Part shown: one piece after another, positions 8,470 through 16,665 of the stretch
How the letters are laid out: every line of letters starts with the position of its first letter
How positions within the stretch are numbered: the first letter of the stretch is position 1
Source: CAXTTV01 sp964247295
Lineage (GTDB): Bacteria > Chloroflexota > Ktedonobacteria > Ktedonobacterales > Ktedonobacteraceae
NCBI GenBank assembly: GCA_964247295.1
Contig: CAXTTV010000024.1
Span: forward strand, 1 to 37,193
Reading direction: 5' to 3'
DNA length: 37,193 bases
Position numbers and translations under genes: made by a program
The notes under the pieces: generated by a model
Seen by the model: the letters and a program-made list of their open reading frames with translations, nothing else
The model's database searches: none
Told to the model about the DNA's origin: nothing

Positions 8470-9050
8470 AGTCTGTGGGGAAATGACAAACGGGTGCCTC
8501 TCATGTCCTCAAAGAGCAAGCAGGCTTTGTAGGGGAGTCGAAAGCGAAGACTCTGTTGGGAAATTTGGCGAAAGATCGAAGAAGGCCTGTGAACGCGGCG
8601 TAGGATGGCCCGTCGAGCGCCGCGCCATGCCTCCGGGGAGATTCTGCGATCCCGAAAGGATGCGCACGCTTCGCGAAGCGCTCCTACCGCGCCTGAAGGG
8701 CCTTCGCTTTTCCCATCAGAGTCGCGTGCGGACCCGTGGGAAAGGGCATCGTTCCCGTCCCTATCGCCACACACGTGGGTGGACCAGCGAATCCCTGGAT
8801 GTTTTGGCTATCCGACGAAGGGTGGTGGGTCCTCTCTCTGCTGGTCCACGCGTGACCCGATCTCTCCCATTCGAGTCTCTCCCTGCACAGGAACAGCTTC
8901 TTCTTTTCCCAAGGGAGTCACAAGCGAAATAGTATGCTCTGTCGAGCTTCAGCCTTTGACAATTCCCCACGTTGCCTCTAAGAAGGGACGTGGGGAATAT
9001 GAAGGGCGGTTGTACCAGCCGTAGGAAAGCACCTTCAGGTGCGTCAGTCA
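8470..9050. repeat. Composite intergenic repeat block, copies B1-B3
   Basis: Non-coding block between the DUF2690-like gene and glyS. It contains at least three copies of the core TTTCCCAACAGAGTCGC: inverted at 8544-8563, direct at 8706-8728 (CCCATCAGAGTCGC) and direct at 8903-8925 (CCCAAGGGAGTCAC). Around them lie the inverted 'CCTTCAGGCGCGGTAGGAGCGC' type module (8680-8705), a GTCGCGTGCGGACCCGTGGG module (8721-8740) related to one at 24197, and a 44-base segment (8869-8912) identical to 34626-34669. The short open frames inside overlap on both strands, lack ribosome sites and are not credible genes. Confidence 0.7.
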
Positions 9051-9069
9051 CGGATTATCTTTCACAAAC

Positions 9070-10434
9070 CTATGACCAGCTTACGCGCTCCAACAGGTAT
9101 TGCTGAACCTCGCTCAGAGGCAGGCGGATCTGCGTCATCTTGTCGCGCTCGCGCATCGTAACGGTCTGATCCTCTAATGTCTGGAAGTCGATCGTAACAC
9201 AATAGGGTGTTCCGATCTCGTCTTGACGGCGATAGCGGCGGCCAATATTGGCGATGTCATCGTATTGGGAGACCATGACCCGCCGCAATTTTTTGTGCAG
9301 TGTTTTGGCGACGCTGGTCAGCTCTTCTTTGTTTTTCTGAAGCGGCAGAACCGCGACCTTCACCGGGGCAACGCGGGGGTCCAGGCGCAACACCGTACGT
9401 GGCTCCTTACCGTTAGGATCGGGCTCTTCCTCATAGGCATCCAGTAGCAGGTTTAGGAAGGTACGATCCACGCCGCCCGAGGTCTCGACGATCCAGGGGA
9501 TATAGCGTTCGTTGTTGGTGGGATCGGTGTAGCTTAGATCCTGGCCGCTGTACTGGCTGTGTCGTGTTAGATCCCAGTCCTGCCGCCAGTGAATGCCCTC
9601 CCACTCTTGCCAGCCTAAAATCGTCCGATACTCGATGTCATAGGCTTTTTTAGCGTAGTGAGCAAGCTCGTCCGGTCCATGCTCCCGCAGGCGCAGGCGA
9701 TCTTTATGGTGAACCAGATCGGTATACCAGTTAAAGCGGAAATCCTGCCAGTAGTTAAACCACTTATCCATCTCGCTGGGATGCACAAAGAACTGAAGAT
9801 CCCACTGCTCGAACTCGCGTTGGCGGAACAGGAAGTTGCCCGGCGTGACCTCGTTGCGGAAGGCCTTTCCGATCTGGCAGATACCGAAGGGGACCTGGAC
9901 GCGGGAGGTTTTCACGACGTTGGCGAAGTCGAGGTAGATGTTCTGGCAGGCCTCACCGCGCAGGTAGGTCTTCATCTTATCGCCCTCAACCACACCAAGA
10001 TAGGTCTCCATCAGTAGATTAAACTTGCGGGGCTCCATCAGCTCACCGCCGCAGTTTGGACACTTATTCTGCACCACATTCTCTTCCGGCAAGTGGTCAA
10101 TGCGGAAGCGCCGTTTACACTTTTTACAGTCAACCAGAGTATCGGTGAAGTTCTCGACGTGGCCGCTGGCCTCCCAGACGCGGGGATGGGTGATAATCGC
10201 GCCCTCGATACCCACGACGTTATCATGGTTCTGGACCATAGACCACCACCAGTAGCGGCGGATATTATTGCGCATCTCGACGCCCAGTGGCCCAAAATCG
10301 TAGATGCCGGAGACGCCGCCATAGATCTCGGAGTTGGGGTAAACAAAACCGCGCCTTTTCGCCAGCGAGACAACCTTATCGATCGGGACCAGCGGGGTGT
10401 CGGGGGACTGGATCTCATTCTCAGTCTGCGTCAT
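9070..10434 (-). CDS. glyS: Glycyl-tRNA synthetase (alpha2 type)
   Basis: Class II aminoacyl-tRNA synthetase charging tRNA-Gly. This is the single-chain dimeric form (as in archaea, eukaryotes and many bacteria), not the alpha2beta2 GlyQS form. Family features are 'VSLAKRRGFVYPNSEIYGGVSGIYDFGPLG' at the N-terminus, the motif-2 region FRNEVTPGNFLFRQREFEQWDLQFFVHP, the motif-3 region VDRTFLNLLLDAYEEE, and a C-terminal anticodon-binding domain (VAPVKVAVLPLQKN...GRRYRRQDEIGTPYCVTIDF). A CxxC..CxxC zinc-ribbon-like element is present (DCKKCKRR...NKCPNCGG). ATG 10434 (454 aa) is chosen because GAGGAGAAA (10449-10441) lies seven bases upstream; a longer frame to 10506 would run into the T-box terminator. 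Expression is controlled by the T-box leader upstream. Confidence 0.97.
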   Translation of the reverse strand: MTQTENEIQSPDTPLVPIDKVVSLAKRRGFVYPNSEIYGGVSGIYDFGPLGVEMRNNIRRYWWWSMVQNHDNVVGIEGAIITHPRVWEASGHVENFTDTLVDCKKCKRRFRIDHLPEENVVQNKCPNCGGELMEPRKFNLLMETYLGVVEGDKMKTYLRGEACQNIYLDFANVVKTSRVQVPFGICQIGKAFRNEVTPGNFLFRQREFEQWDLQFFVHPSEMDKWFNYWQDFRFNWYTDLVHHKDRLRLREHGPDELAHYAKKAYDIEYRTILGWQEWEGIHWRQDWDLTRHSQYSGQDLSYTDPTNNERYIPWIVETSGGVDRTFLNLLLDAYEEEPDPNGKEPRTVLRLDPRVAPVKVAVLPLQKNKEELTSVAKTLHKKLRRVMVSQYDDIANIGRRYRRQDEIGTPYCVTIDFQTLEDQTVTMRERDKMTQIRLPLSEVQQYLLERVSWS

Positions 10435-10449
10435 AAAAAGTTTCTCCTC

Positions 10450-10725
10450 AAACAAAAATCCCCAGGCGTTCATCTTTATATGTAAACGCCCAGGGACGAC
10501 AGTCACTGCATAGCCTGGGGCCTTGTTGGGGCAGTGACAAGCGCGGTTCCACCCTGCTTCTTTAGCCCGCTGGAAGCGATGCTAAAGCTACTCTTTATCA
10601 GATTGACTCCAATGCGCCATTCACCCTTTGATGACAACCGACCTCCCACCATTCGCCGGCTCGCTGCTATCTCTCAAGGCTACTCTTCATCTTCAACGTC
10701 AATGTTCTATGTTTATTCAGTTGTT
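10450..10725 (-). promoter_or_regulatory. T-box riboswitch leader of glyS (glycine)
   Basis: On the minus strand the leader contains the T-box sequence AGGGTGGAACCGCG (10555-10542), identical to the classical motif of glycyl T-boxes, which pairs with the uncharged tRNA-Gly acceptor end. It is followed by a terminator: CCCTGGGCGTT and AACGCCTGGGG arms (10495-10485 and 10470-10460, an 11-bp stem with two G.U pairs), then ATTTTTGTTT. Upstream is a structured stem-I region with an AGTA-type element and a candidate specifier codon GGC (plus-strand 10618-10616) in GAATGGCGC, matching glycine. The arms GTCACTGC/GCAGTGAC (about 10502-10538) form another hairpin. The presence of a T-box is secure; the specifier position is inferred by analogy with Bacillus glyQS. 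Confidence 0.92.
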
Positions 10726-10731
10726 GTCGCT

Positions 10732-10760
10732 AGTATAAACAACGGTTACCAGATATGCAA
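10732..10760 (-). promoter_or_regulatory. Promoter of the glyS T-box leader
   Basis: Minus strand: TTGCAT (10760-10755), a 17-base spacer, TATACT (10737-10732). Start of transcription would be near 10725, which gives a leader of about 290 bases before the glyS ATG. It shows that glyS is not simply a continuation of the CRISPR/ABC operon upstream. Confidence 0.7.
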
Positions 10761-10802
10761 TAGGTGACCATCAATTTTATGACTTTCAGGTTACTTTTGC
10801 CC

Positions 10803-11552
10803 CTATTGTAGAATAAGATCTCTTTTTCTGAACCAGTAACTCGCCAGGAACATCAATCCTACCATATAGATAGCACAGACCACCAACCCGAGTATTCCCG
10901 TCAGATCTATCCGTCCGACAAGGGTAAAACCGAAGCAGGCCGCGAGCGGGGCAATGGGGATTCTTAAAAAATCAATAAAGGCGGCCAACGGGGCTGAGCT
11001 GCTCGCGTAGAGCGTCATTGCCAGCCAGAGGAGAAAAATTGATCGGACGAGTCGGCTCGCGATTGGGTTTGAGAGCGTGACAGTGATGGTCGCAATGACA
11101 ATTGTCAGAACAGATCCTCCCAGGGCCGCGATTGCCATGTTCACTATGGTAGCCCCCATCACTGCTCTCAGCCCCAGAGCCACGGCCATGAAGGCCAGAT
11201 AGAGAGGGATGCGCAGCACGCCCGCCGCGATCATCAATCCCCGAATGTAAGAGTCGCGCGAGGCCAGCCGCGAAACTGGGAGATAGACGCGTGCGCTCAT
11301 TGAGCGATGCACCAGGATCGCTGGTCCGAGGATCGCGACAAAGCCCAGGAGCTCGTTCGCCAGACCCGCGAAATACCCCAGGTCTCCGGGATACTTAAAC
11401 AAGGCAAAGGCCAGCCCGATCACAATCACCGCCTCTCCCCAGTACCAGCCACTTTTAAGATAGCTTGCGAGCGTGTAGCGAGCGATGGTGATGCTCTGAG
11501 AGTGCCAGAAATCTGTTCTGGTGCTGGGGAAGCTGGAGAGATCAGTGCGCAT
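10803..11552 (-). CDS. ABC-2-like transporter permease
   Basis: Hydrophobic protein of 249 aa with about six predicted transmembrane helices (for example VIVIGLAFALFKY, LLGFVAILGPAILV, LRIPLYLAFMAVALGL, GSVLTIVIATITVTL, ILGLVVCAIYMVGLMFLASYWF). No firm family motif is recognisable. It is the likely membrane partner of the ATPase gene just upstream, whose 3' end it overlaps by a few bases. I chose ATG 11552 because AAGGAG lies seven bases before it; ATG 11558 is also possible but sits only two bases from that site. It is the last gene of the operon that starts with cas10. Substrate unknown. Confidence 0.8.
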   Translation of the reverse strand: MRTDLSSFPSTRTDFWHSQSITIARYTLASYLKSGWYWGEAVIVIGLAFALFKYPGDLGYFAGLANELLGFVAILGPAILVHRSMSARVYLPVSRLASRDSYIRGLMIAAGVLRIPLYLAFMAVALGLRAVMGATIVNMAIAALGGSVLTIVIATITVTLSNPIASRLVRSIFLLWLAMTLYASSSAPLAAFIDFLRIPIAPLAACFGFTLVGRIDLTGILGLVVCAIYMVGLMFLASYWFRKRDLILQ

Positions 11553-12489
11553 GCTCATTCTCCTTCGCGATCATCTTTTGCTCATCGGCCTGACGTATCG
11601 TCTGGACATAGATCTCTTCTAGCGTCTGGTTCAGTGGATGCAACGAGTGGATCTGAATGTTACGCTGGACCAGTCGGGCCAGGACCTCCGCCTGACTTCT
11701 GGCGGGAATCCGTAATATATTTGCCTCTGTCTCTACCGCGATCTTTTGCAGGTCCACCCGTCTGACGATCTCGGCAGCGGAGACCTCTTGTTTCAAGGTA
11801 ATCTCCACGAGATCCCGACCGTGAAGCAGATCACTGACGCGTCCATGCAGGATCATCTTTCCTTTACGTAGGATGCCCACAGTGCCGCAGATGGCCTCGA
11901 CCTCGGCAAGATAATGGGAGCAGAGTAAAATAGTCTTGCCTTGATTGCGCAGGCCGGAGATCATTTGTCGGACCTCCCACTGGCTGCGAGGGTCCAGGCC
12001 ACTGGTTGGCTCATCAAAGATAATCAGATCGGGATTGGTCAGCAACGCCTGAGCGATTGCCAGCCGCTGCAACATCCCTTTGGAGTACTGACCAATCTTC
12101 TGATCGGCTGCCTGGGCCTCCAGGGCGACCAGTGCCAGTACCTCGTTGATCCTCTTGTCTCTATCCCCCCCAATCAGACTGCAGAGCTCCGCCATATAGC
12201 GAAGGAACTGGCGGCCTGTAAAGCCCGTTTCAAAGATCGGGCGCTCATGCACATAGCCAATCCGCGTGTGGGCCCGATTAACCTGATCCTCGCCTAGCAC
12301 CCGAATCTGACCTGAGGACGGCAGAATAAAGCCCATAATCAGGCGTACCAGGGTAGATTTACCCGCGCCATTCTCGCCCAGTAGCCCGAAGGACTCCCCG
12401 GCTGAAATCGCCAGGGTCAGATTATCGAGGGCGATCGCGCGTCGACCGTAAGCCCTGGTTAACTCAATACATTCTATCGCCGCCGTCAT
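11542..12489 (-). CDS. ABC transporter ATP-binding protein
   Basis: Nucleotide-binding subunit of an ABC exporter of the CcmA/DrrA type, 315 aa. It has Walker A GENGAGKST, signature YSKGMLQRL (a degenerate LSGGQ), Walker B LIIFDEPTSGLD, and the H-loop LCSHYL. A C-terminal extension (about residues 215-315) follows, typical of exporter ATPases with an accessory domain. ATG 12489 has AGGAG six bases upstream, and that site lies in the 12-base gap after the stop codon of the preceding CRISPR-associated gene (12502). Translation and transcription are thus closely tied to the cas operon. It overlaps the permease gene downstream. The transported compound and any link to CRISPR immunity are unknown. 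Confidence 0.93.
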   Translation of the reverse strand: MTAAIECIELTRAYGRRAIALDNLTLAISAGESFGLLGENGAGKSTLVRLIMGFILPSSGQIRVLGEDQVNRAHTRIGYVHERPIFETGFTGRQFLRYMAELCSLIGGDRDKRINEVLALVALEAQAADQKIGQYSKGMLQRLAIAQALLTNPDLIIFDEPTSGLDPRSQWEVRQMISGLRNQGKTILLCSHYLAEVEAICGTVGILRKGKMILHGRVSDLLHGRDLVEITLKQEVSAAEIVRRVDLQKIAVETEANILRIPARSQAEVLARLVQRNIQIHSLHPLNQTLEEIYVQTIRQADEQKMIAKENEHAH

Positions 12490-12501
12490 AAGCAACTCCT
12501 G

Positions 12502-13653
12502 TTACAAGGCATCTATCGTATCTTTGATACGTTTCTGACTATTACGTTTAAACCAATCTTGAGTTGGATAACGGTAATCGGTCCCATCCGTTGGGTCCCA
12601 ACGCCAGATCCGCTCCAGATCCTCTAACGCCCCAGGAATGGCGATCTCACTACGGAAGTAGCCCGTCTGGTTTGTAATCTCGCTTTCCAGAGCCTCTTCC
12701 TTCAAGGGGGCAGTTTCACCGGGCTTTGTATAGCGCTCTTTGGGATCGATCAGCAGCAGTTCAAAGGGAACAATGCTGGCCGAGCCCAGCCCTATCGGCT
12801 TCCCATATCCGAGCTTATGGTACATGGTAGCTTTATCCGAGCGTAGGGTCAGGGCGAAGAGTAGCGCGGTATACTCTGACCGTGTCAGGTTGGTAAAACT
12901 GATCTGACTGATAAAGGCGGTGTCGCGGTCCAGCGGCTGAATATAGGAGTTACGGTATTCTCCCTCTTTTTTAGGGATAGGCTTCAAACCGGGTTCGGTT
13001 AGAGGGTCAAGCTGCTGATGAAAGTAAAACTTGCGCCCGGCGATATGCTGCTGGCCTTCATCCAGATAAAAGGCGGTATGGCGTGTCTTGGGCTGATCTA
13101 ATACAGGGGTATAAAAGGCAGTGTATTCATAGGGATTTTCAAGAGGTCGGGCATCTTCAATGGAGATCTTCCCTAGAAAAACATTCTCGCCCTGTTGGGG
13201 TTTATTGCGGTTCTGGCGATCCGCGCTCATCCCGAAGATCCGGCAGGAGGGGCAGAGCCTTTTGTTATCGTTGCAGGCATTGAATCGGGGATCTGTTTTG
13301 TTTTTCCAGGCCGATCCCTCTTCCCGGTATCGGGAGGGCGCTTCATCTTTTAGCAAAGTAAAGCAGCCGTTGCCGACCGCTTCTACCACGCTTCTCAACA
13401 CGCCTTTCAGAGAGCTCCCTGGAATAATATACTCTCCGCCACTATTCTTTTTGGAAGTTCGTGGCTTTTTTGTGATATCGGAGCTGGATTGTGGGTCCAG
13501 GATCATCAAAGGCGTCTCCGCGTACAGATTAAACTTGATGCGACCGCTGTACAGCTTTATATCTTGCTGGTGGGCCTGCCGGAGATGCCAGATCGGCTCC
13601 TCTCTTCTGGGAGGAGTTTTCCAATCTACACGCACAAAATCATAGGGGTTCAT
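12502..13653 (-). CDS. Cas7-like RAMP protein with insertion (TIGR03986-like)
   Basis: 383-aa RAMP-fold subunit of the type III effector. The RAMP signature IIPGSSLKGVLRS lies at residues 76-88, and a zinc-binding set includes Cys97, Cys127, Cys134 and Cys137 (LCPSCRIFG). It is larger than the other Cas7 proteins here, with extra sequence in the middle (about 150-270). It resembles the TIGR03986 CRISPR-associated family and, by position, the 'Cas7-insertion' subunit of III-Dv and Cas7.4 of Cas7-11. A single catalytic aspartate cannot be assigned (Asp53 and Asp59 are candidates). The start codon overlaps the csx19 stop in an ATGA. It is the last cas gene before the ABC transporter. Confidence 0.82.
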   Translation of the reverse strand: MNPYDFVRVDWKTPPRREEPIWHLRQAHQQDIKLYSGRIKFNLYAETPLMILDPQSSSDITKKPRTSKKNSGGEYIIPGSSLKGVLRSVVEAVGNGCFTLLKDEAPSRYREEGSAWKNKTDPRFNACNDNKRLCPSCRIFGMSADRQNRNKPQQGENVFLGKISIEDARPLENPYEYTAFYTPVLDQPKTRHTAFYLDEGQQHIAGRKFYFHQQLDPLTEPGLKPIPKKEGEYRNSYIQPLDRDTAFISQISFTNLTRSEYTALLFALTLRSDKATMYHKLGYGKPIGLGSASIVPFELLLIDPKERYTKPGETAPLKEEALESEITNQTGYFRSEIAIPGALEDLERIWRWDPTDGTDYRYPTQDWFKRNSQKRIKDTIDAL

Positions 13654-14261
13654 CTGGCTTCCTCCTTGTTCTCAAGGCCAGTAAAGCGGAAATGGATCGT
13701 GACTCCGGTCCACTCATCCTGGTATTCGCGTGCCCGAAGCGCCAGGCGTTTAGATGCATTCTGAACTGGATATTTCAGCAGTCGGGGAATGCGCCCCTCA
13801 ACATAATACGTTCNNNNNNNNNNGCCGATCCTTGTCGCGTTTTCTTGTGAGAGTGCTTCCCCGAAAAGATAGTATTTTTTGTTTGTCTCTACTGTCCTAT
13901 CTAAGGGATCAACCTGTTTATTTTCTCTGCTCGTTCGCAAAAGTGCTAGTGTTTCTTTGGGACCTGTATAAATGATATGTGCCCCAGGCTTGTCTTGTAG
14001 CTCCCAGTGGATCTCCTGTGCTTCTTGAAAGATCCATCCTGTTGTGTATACCCTGACATCTAGCTTTTCGAGCAGACGTGTAATGTTCTCAGCTTTCTGA
14101 AAAATCAGTAGTTTTTCCTTGTCACTGCGTTTTAAGACGCTCTTTCGGGGAAAGCATTGGGCCAGAGCGAATATCTCACCGGAGAATAGATCGTTGTTTT
14201 CAATCAAAAATTCTTTTAGATCCTCTACCTTACCCGCCAGAATTTTGTCAGAAGTTGTCAT
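13650..14261 (-). CDS. csx19: CRISPR-associated protein Csx19 (interrupted by Ns)
   Basis: About 203 aa; ten undetermined bases (13814-13823) fall within it, so four residues are unknown and the true gap may be longer. The pattern 'TTGWIFQEAQEIHWELQDKPG.HIIYTG', 'KYYLFGEA', 'YYVEGRIPRLLKYPV' and the end 'REYQDEWTGVTIHFRFTGLE' fits the Csx19 (TIGR03984) family, an accessory subunit specific to type III-D. ATG 14261 is preferred (AAAGGA eight bases upstream, a 16-base gap after the previous gene); a start at 14306 would overlap that gene. Position between the tandem cas7 genes and the cas7-insertion gene matches III-D operons. Confidence is limited by the gap. Confidence 0.72.
   Translation of the reverse strand: MTTSDKILAGKVEDLKEFLIENNDLFSGEIFALAQCFPRKSVLKRSDKEKLLIFQKAENITRLLEKLDVRVYTTGWIFQEAQEIHWELQDKPGAHIIYTGPKETLALLRTSRENKQVDPLDRTVETNKKYYLFGEALSQENATRIGXXXXTYYVEGRIPRLLKYPVQNASKRLALRAREYQDEWTGVTIHFRFTGLENKEEAR
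13814..13823. other. Assembly gap (10 Ns)
   Basis: Ten undetermined bases within csx19. The frame is open on both sides without a shift if the length is exactly ten, but runs of ten Ns are often placeholders, so the true length may differ. Confidence 0.99.
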
Positions 14262-14277
14262 AATATATCCTTTCGGG

Positions 14278-15327
14278 CTAGGAGCGAACCTTGCGTGCGT
14301 CGTCAAAATCTTTGATTGCTGCTGTTATATTTTTCAGATGATTGGGCATATTTTGCCAACCGATCATCTCATCGGCGTAGTAGGTGATAGCCTGATTTTG
14401 AAGTATTGTCAGGGCATCGCCCGTAAAGTGCCTTATCCTGCGCACACCACTATTTTCAAACTCCACACCCTCTGCTAATGTAAGTTGATCTCCTGGTTTT
14501 GTACCATAGCCCTGATCTTGTAGCCAGCGGCCCAGGCCCCAGATCTCATTTGCCGGTTCGCGGTCATTGCGGATACTACTGATAATCAGCCCTCTCTCCG
14601 GCTCTATCTCGGCGCGAACTTGACCCAGGCCGCGCGAGGTGCCGGAGCCAAGACGGATCAACTCTTCTTTCATATCCTGCACGATCGCGAATAGCATTCC
14701 TAATTGCCAGATCTCAAAGTTTCGCAGGTGAATGTTTGTCTCGAAGATGGTATCGGGAGCCACCGCCTCATAATCAAATTTCGCCTGATTCGCGGCCCCG
14801 CCGGTCAGGCGATCGATCCCCACGACATCGCGGGTCTCGGTCACGCCCTGTGAGCCCTGGGCCAGATAGGCATCACCAATGCTAACCCGGCCAATAAACC
14901 AGGTTGAGCCAAAGAGTCGACAGGTAGGGCAGGAGATCCCATAGACAAAATCGTTGCGATCTTCCAGACTCCTGATCCCTTTATTTTTGTCTTTTTCCCA
15001 TTTCTCGAAGATGCTGCCACAGGATGGATGAGCTCCCGCGTTTACCTGAGATTGATTGTTTCCTTGATGGAGCTTATTCGCATCCAGGAAAATATTGCAT
15101 ACGGAGTCAGGGTTCAGGGTCGCGTTAATTTTCTCAATATAGCTGCGAAAGACGCCCTTCAGCGAGCTGCCCGGCAGGTATACCTCTTCAACGCCATTGC
15201 GGAACGTCCGAACCGGGTTGATATCGGGACCGCCGCCAACGCTCTTCTGTCCACTGCGGATGAGAATTGGTCCCGTCGTAGTTATCCGAAGGGTGAACCG
15301 GGCCTCGTTTTTCATCTGTTTAAGCAT
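14278..15327 (-). CDS. Csm3-like Cas7 RAMP protein
   Basis: Backbone subunit of the type III interference complex that holds crRNA and cuts target RNA; 349 aa. RAMP glycine-rich motif LPGSSLKGVFRS at 51-62; Asp35 in GGGPDINPV aligns by eye with the catalytic Asp of Csm3 (GGIDNPV type). The zinc-binding cysteines are Cys77, Cys103, Cys133 and Cys136 (CPTCRLFGS). A second glycine-rich loop reads GSGTSRGLGQV. ATG 15327 is chosen (GGGGATC nine bases upstream, a 13-base gap after the preceding gene). Together with the next cas7 upstream it forms a tandem pair equivalent to the Cas7-2x fusion of III-Dv. Confidence 0.9.
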   Translation of the reverse strand: MLKQMKNEARFTLRITTTGPILIRSGQKSVGGGPDINPVRTFRNGVEEVYLPGSSLKGVFRSYIEKINATLNPDSVCNIFLDANKLHQGNNQSQVNAGAHPSCGSIFEKWEKDKNKGIRSLEDRNDFVYGISCPTCRLFGSTWFIGRVSIGDAYLAQGSQGVTETRDVVGIDRLTGGAANQAKFDYEAVAPDTIFETNIHLRNFEIWQLGMLFAIVQDMKEELIRLGSGTSRGLGQVRAEIEPERGLIISSIRNDREPANEIWGLGRWLQDQGYGTKPGDQLTLAEGVEFENSGVRRIRHFTGDALTILQNQAITYYADEMIGWQNMPNHLKNITAAIKDFDDARKVRS

Positions 15328-15340
15328 AAGTGATCCCCTT

Positions 15341-16198
15341 TTACCTGAAAATAGACTCAATCTGCTGGTTTAGAAAAGTCTCGCTACTTTCCCCTTCTGC
15401 GGGATACGGGAATGTGCGGTTTAATAGATACTCTTTAAGATGCTTATTCCGCTTCGTCTCATCGCTCTCTTCCAGGTCCAGCCATCGGACCGTCAGGTTC
15501 TTAAGGGTGCAGGCTCCCAGGCCACGAGAACGCTTTCCTCCAACGCCTCCGAACCCATTCACAAAATCGCTCAGGCCTATACAGAGCAACTGGAGGTCCT
15601 GCCGACTGGCGTTTTCCAGATTGATGACCAGTTTAAATGCTGTGGTCGCGGGTACAACCTCGAAATCATATTTCAGAGCATTACGGGCGCGTTCACTATC
15701 GCGATCAATCGCGACACCATCGCGGATCTGCGTAGAGGCGCTCCAGAGGGGATCTGCCAGGTACAGGTCCTGGATATTGGCACGGGCAGCGGCGAACGGT
15801 GATCCGAAAAGGCGGCAGGTATCGCAGAGGCCATCGAGAAGCTTTTTCTGGCTCCACTTTTCCGGGTCCTGCCGACGTTCATTCGCAATCGTTTTCTGCT
15901 TCGCTGTAGAGCAGTCGATATCATCACTCTCTTGAAGGGCACAGGTTTTCAGTCCATTCTCAGTCGGGAGGCTGGGAACCAGCTTCTCAATGGTGCTGCG
16001 TAGCGCTCCTTTAAAGCTGGAGCCGGGAACAAAGGGCTGCTGGTCGGGTGTCATTACAATCGGGTTATCTGTCGAACTGAGGGAGAGACGGCCTCCACCA
16101 ATATGCATCGCGGTTTGAAGCTCCAACGTTCCATCGAAGATGTAGCGATTCTTAAACTGCAAAAAGCTAATGGCATTCTTCTCTGTTGATTCTGTCAT
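15341..16198 (-). CDS. Csm3-like Cas7 RAMP protein
   Basis: 285-aa Cas7 backbone subunit. Asp44 in SSTDNPIV matches the Csm3 catalytic aspartate position, and VPGSSFKGALRS at 57-68 is the RAMP loop. Cysteines 86, 96, 125 and 128 (CDTCRLFGS) form a probable zinc site. The segment RDGVAIDRDSERARNALKYDFEVVPA is the usual Csm3 thumb region, and GGVGGKRSRGLG is the C-terminal glycine-rich loop. This is the most typical Csm3 of the locus and, with the intact Asp, a likely RNase site. ATG 16198 overlaps the stop of the previous gene (ATGA). Confidence 0.93.
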   Translation of the reverse strand: MTESTEKNAISFLQFKNRYIFDGTLELQTAMHIGGGRLSLSSTDNPIVMTPDQQPFVPGSSFKGALRSTIEKLVPSLPTENGLKTCALQESDDIDCSTAKQKTIANERRQDPEKWSQKKLLDGLCDTCRLFGSPFAAARANIQDLYLADPLWSASTQIRDGVAIDRDSERARNALKYDFEVVPATTAFKLVINLENASRQDLQLLCIGLSDFVNGFGGVGGKRSRGLGACTLKNLTVRWLDLEESDETKRNKHLKEYLLNRTFPYPAEGESSETFLNQQIESIFR

Positions 16199-16665
16199 CG
16201 TCGGTTATTCCCTCTCTGACCTCCCTGGAGGGTCTCCAGAAAGATATTCTCGGTTGCCAGATGTTGAATGAACTCGCGGGTCACCAGTCCCATCACCTCA
16301 TTTTTTTCCTGATCTGAACTCTCATTTGTCAGTAAATGAAATTCAACGTTGGCTTGCTTTCTCAATTTTTCAAGTTCATCGCGTAAGGCTTTATAGAAGC
16401 TAAGAATAAACTGCTTATCATTGGGCCAGCTTCGGCCAGAAATCTGATGTGTGACAAACGCAAGAAATCTAGAATAGTCGCTGGTGGCCGCGACGGATTG
16501 GTGCAACACCTGATTGATCTGACTGGTCGGGACTGGCCTGATCTGCTCTAGGCGATTGCTGACACCAGGTGTAGTTTTCTTTGTATGATAAAAGCTTTGG
16601 GCCAGTGGGTAGAGTCTGATATCACTCAGGAGTAATATGCTTCGTCTCTGTTGTGGAGAAATCAC
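16195..16665 (-). CDS. Small helical protein of the type III locus, unrecognised
   Basis: 156 aa. I do not recognise the family. It is predicted mostly alpha-helical, with no cysteine cluster, membrane segment or RAMP motif; it ends in a basic, Gly/Asn/Arg tail (GGQRGNNRR). The start is a GTG overlapping the preceding stop as GTGA, with GGGGGAG upstream, so it is probably translationally coupled. Both neighbours are effector genes, which makes a structural role likely. It could be a second Cas11-type small subunit or a linker between Cas5/Cas11 and Cas7. The reading frame is real given coupling at both ends. Confidence 0.7.
   Translation of the reverse strand: MISPQQRRSILLLSDIRLYPLAQSFYHTKKTTPGVSNRLEQIRPVPTSQINQVLHQSVAATSDYSRFLAFVTHQISGRSWPNDKQFILSFYKALRDELEKLRKQANVEFHLLTNESSDQEKNEVMGLVTREFIQHLATENIFLETLQGGQRGNNRR

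Noticed and set aside
8483..9024. Open frames of 139-149 aa in the repeat block
   Set aside because: They lie within GC-rich repeats, occur on both strands, lack ribosome sites, and their sequence follows the repeat modules.
10534..10767. 77-aa plus-strand frame upstream of glyS
   Set aside because: It is antisense to the T-box leader and contains its motifs; there is no independent support.
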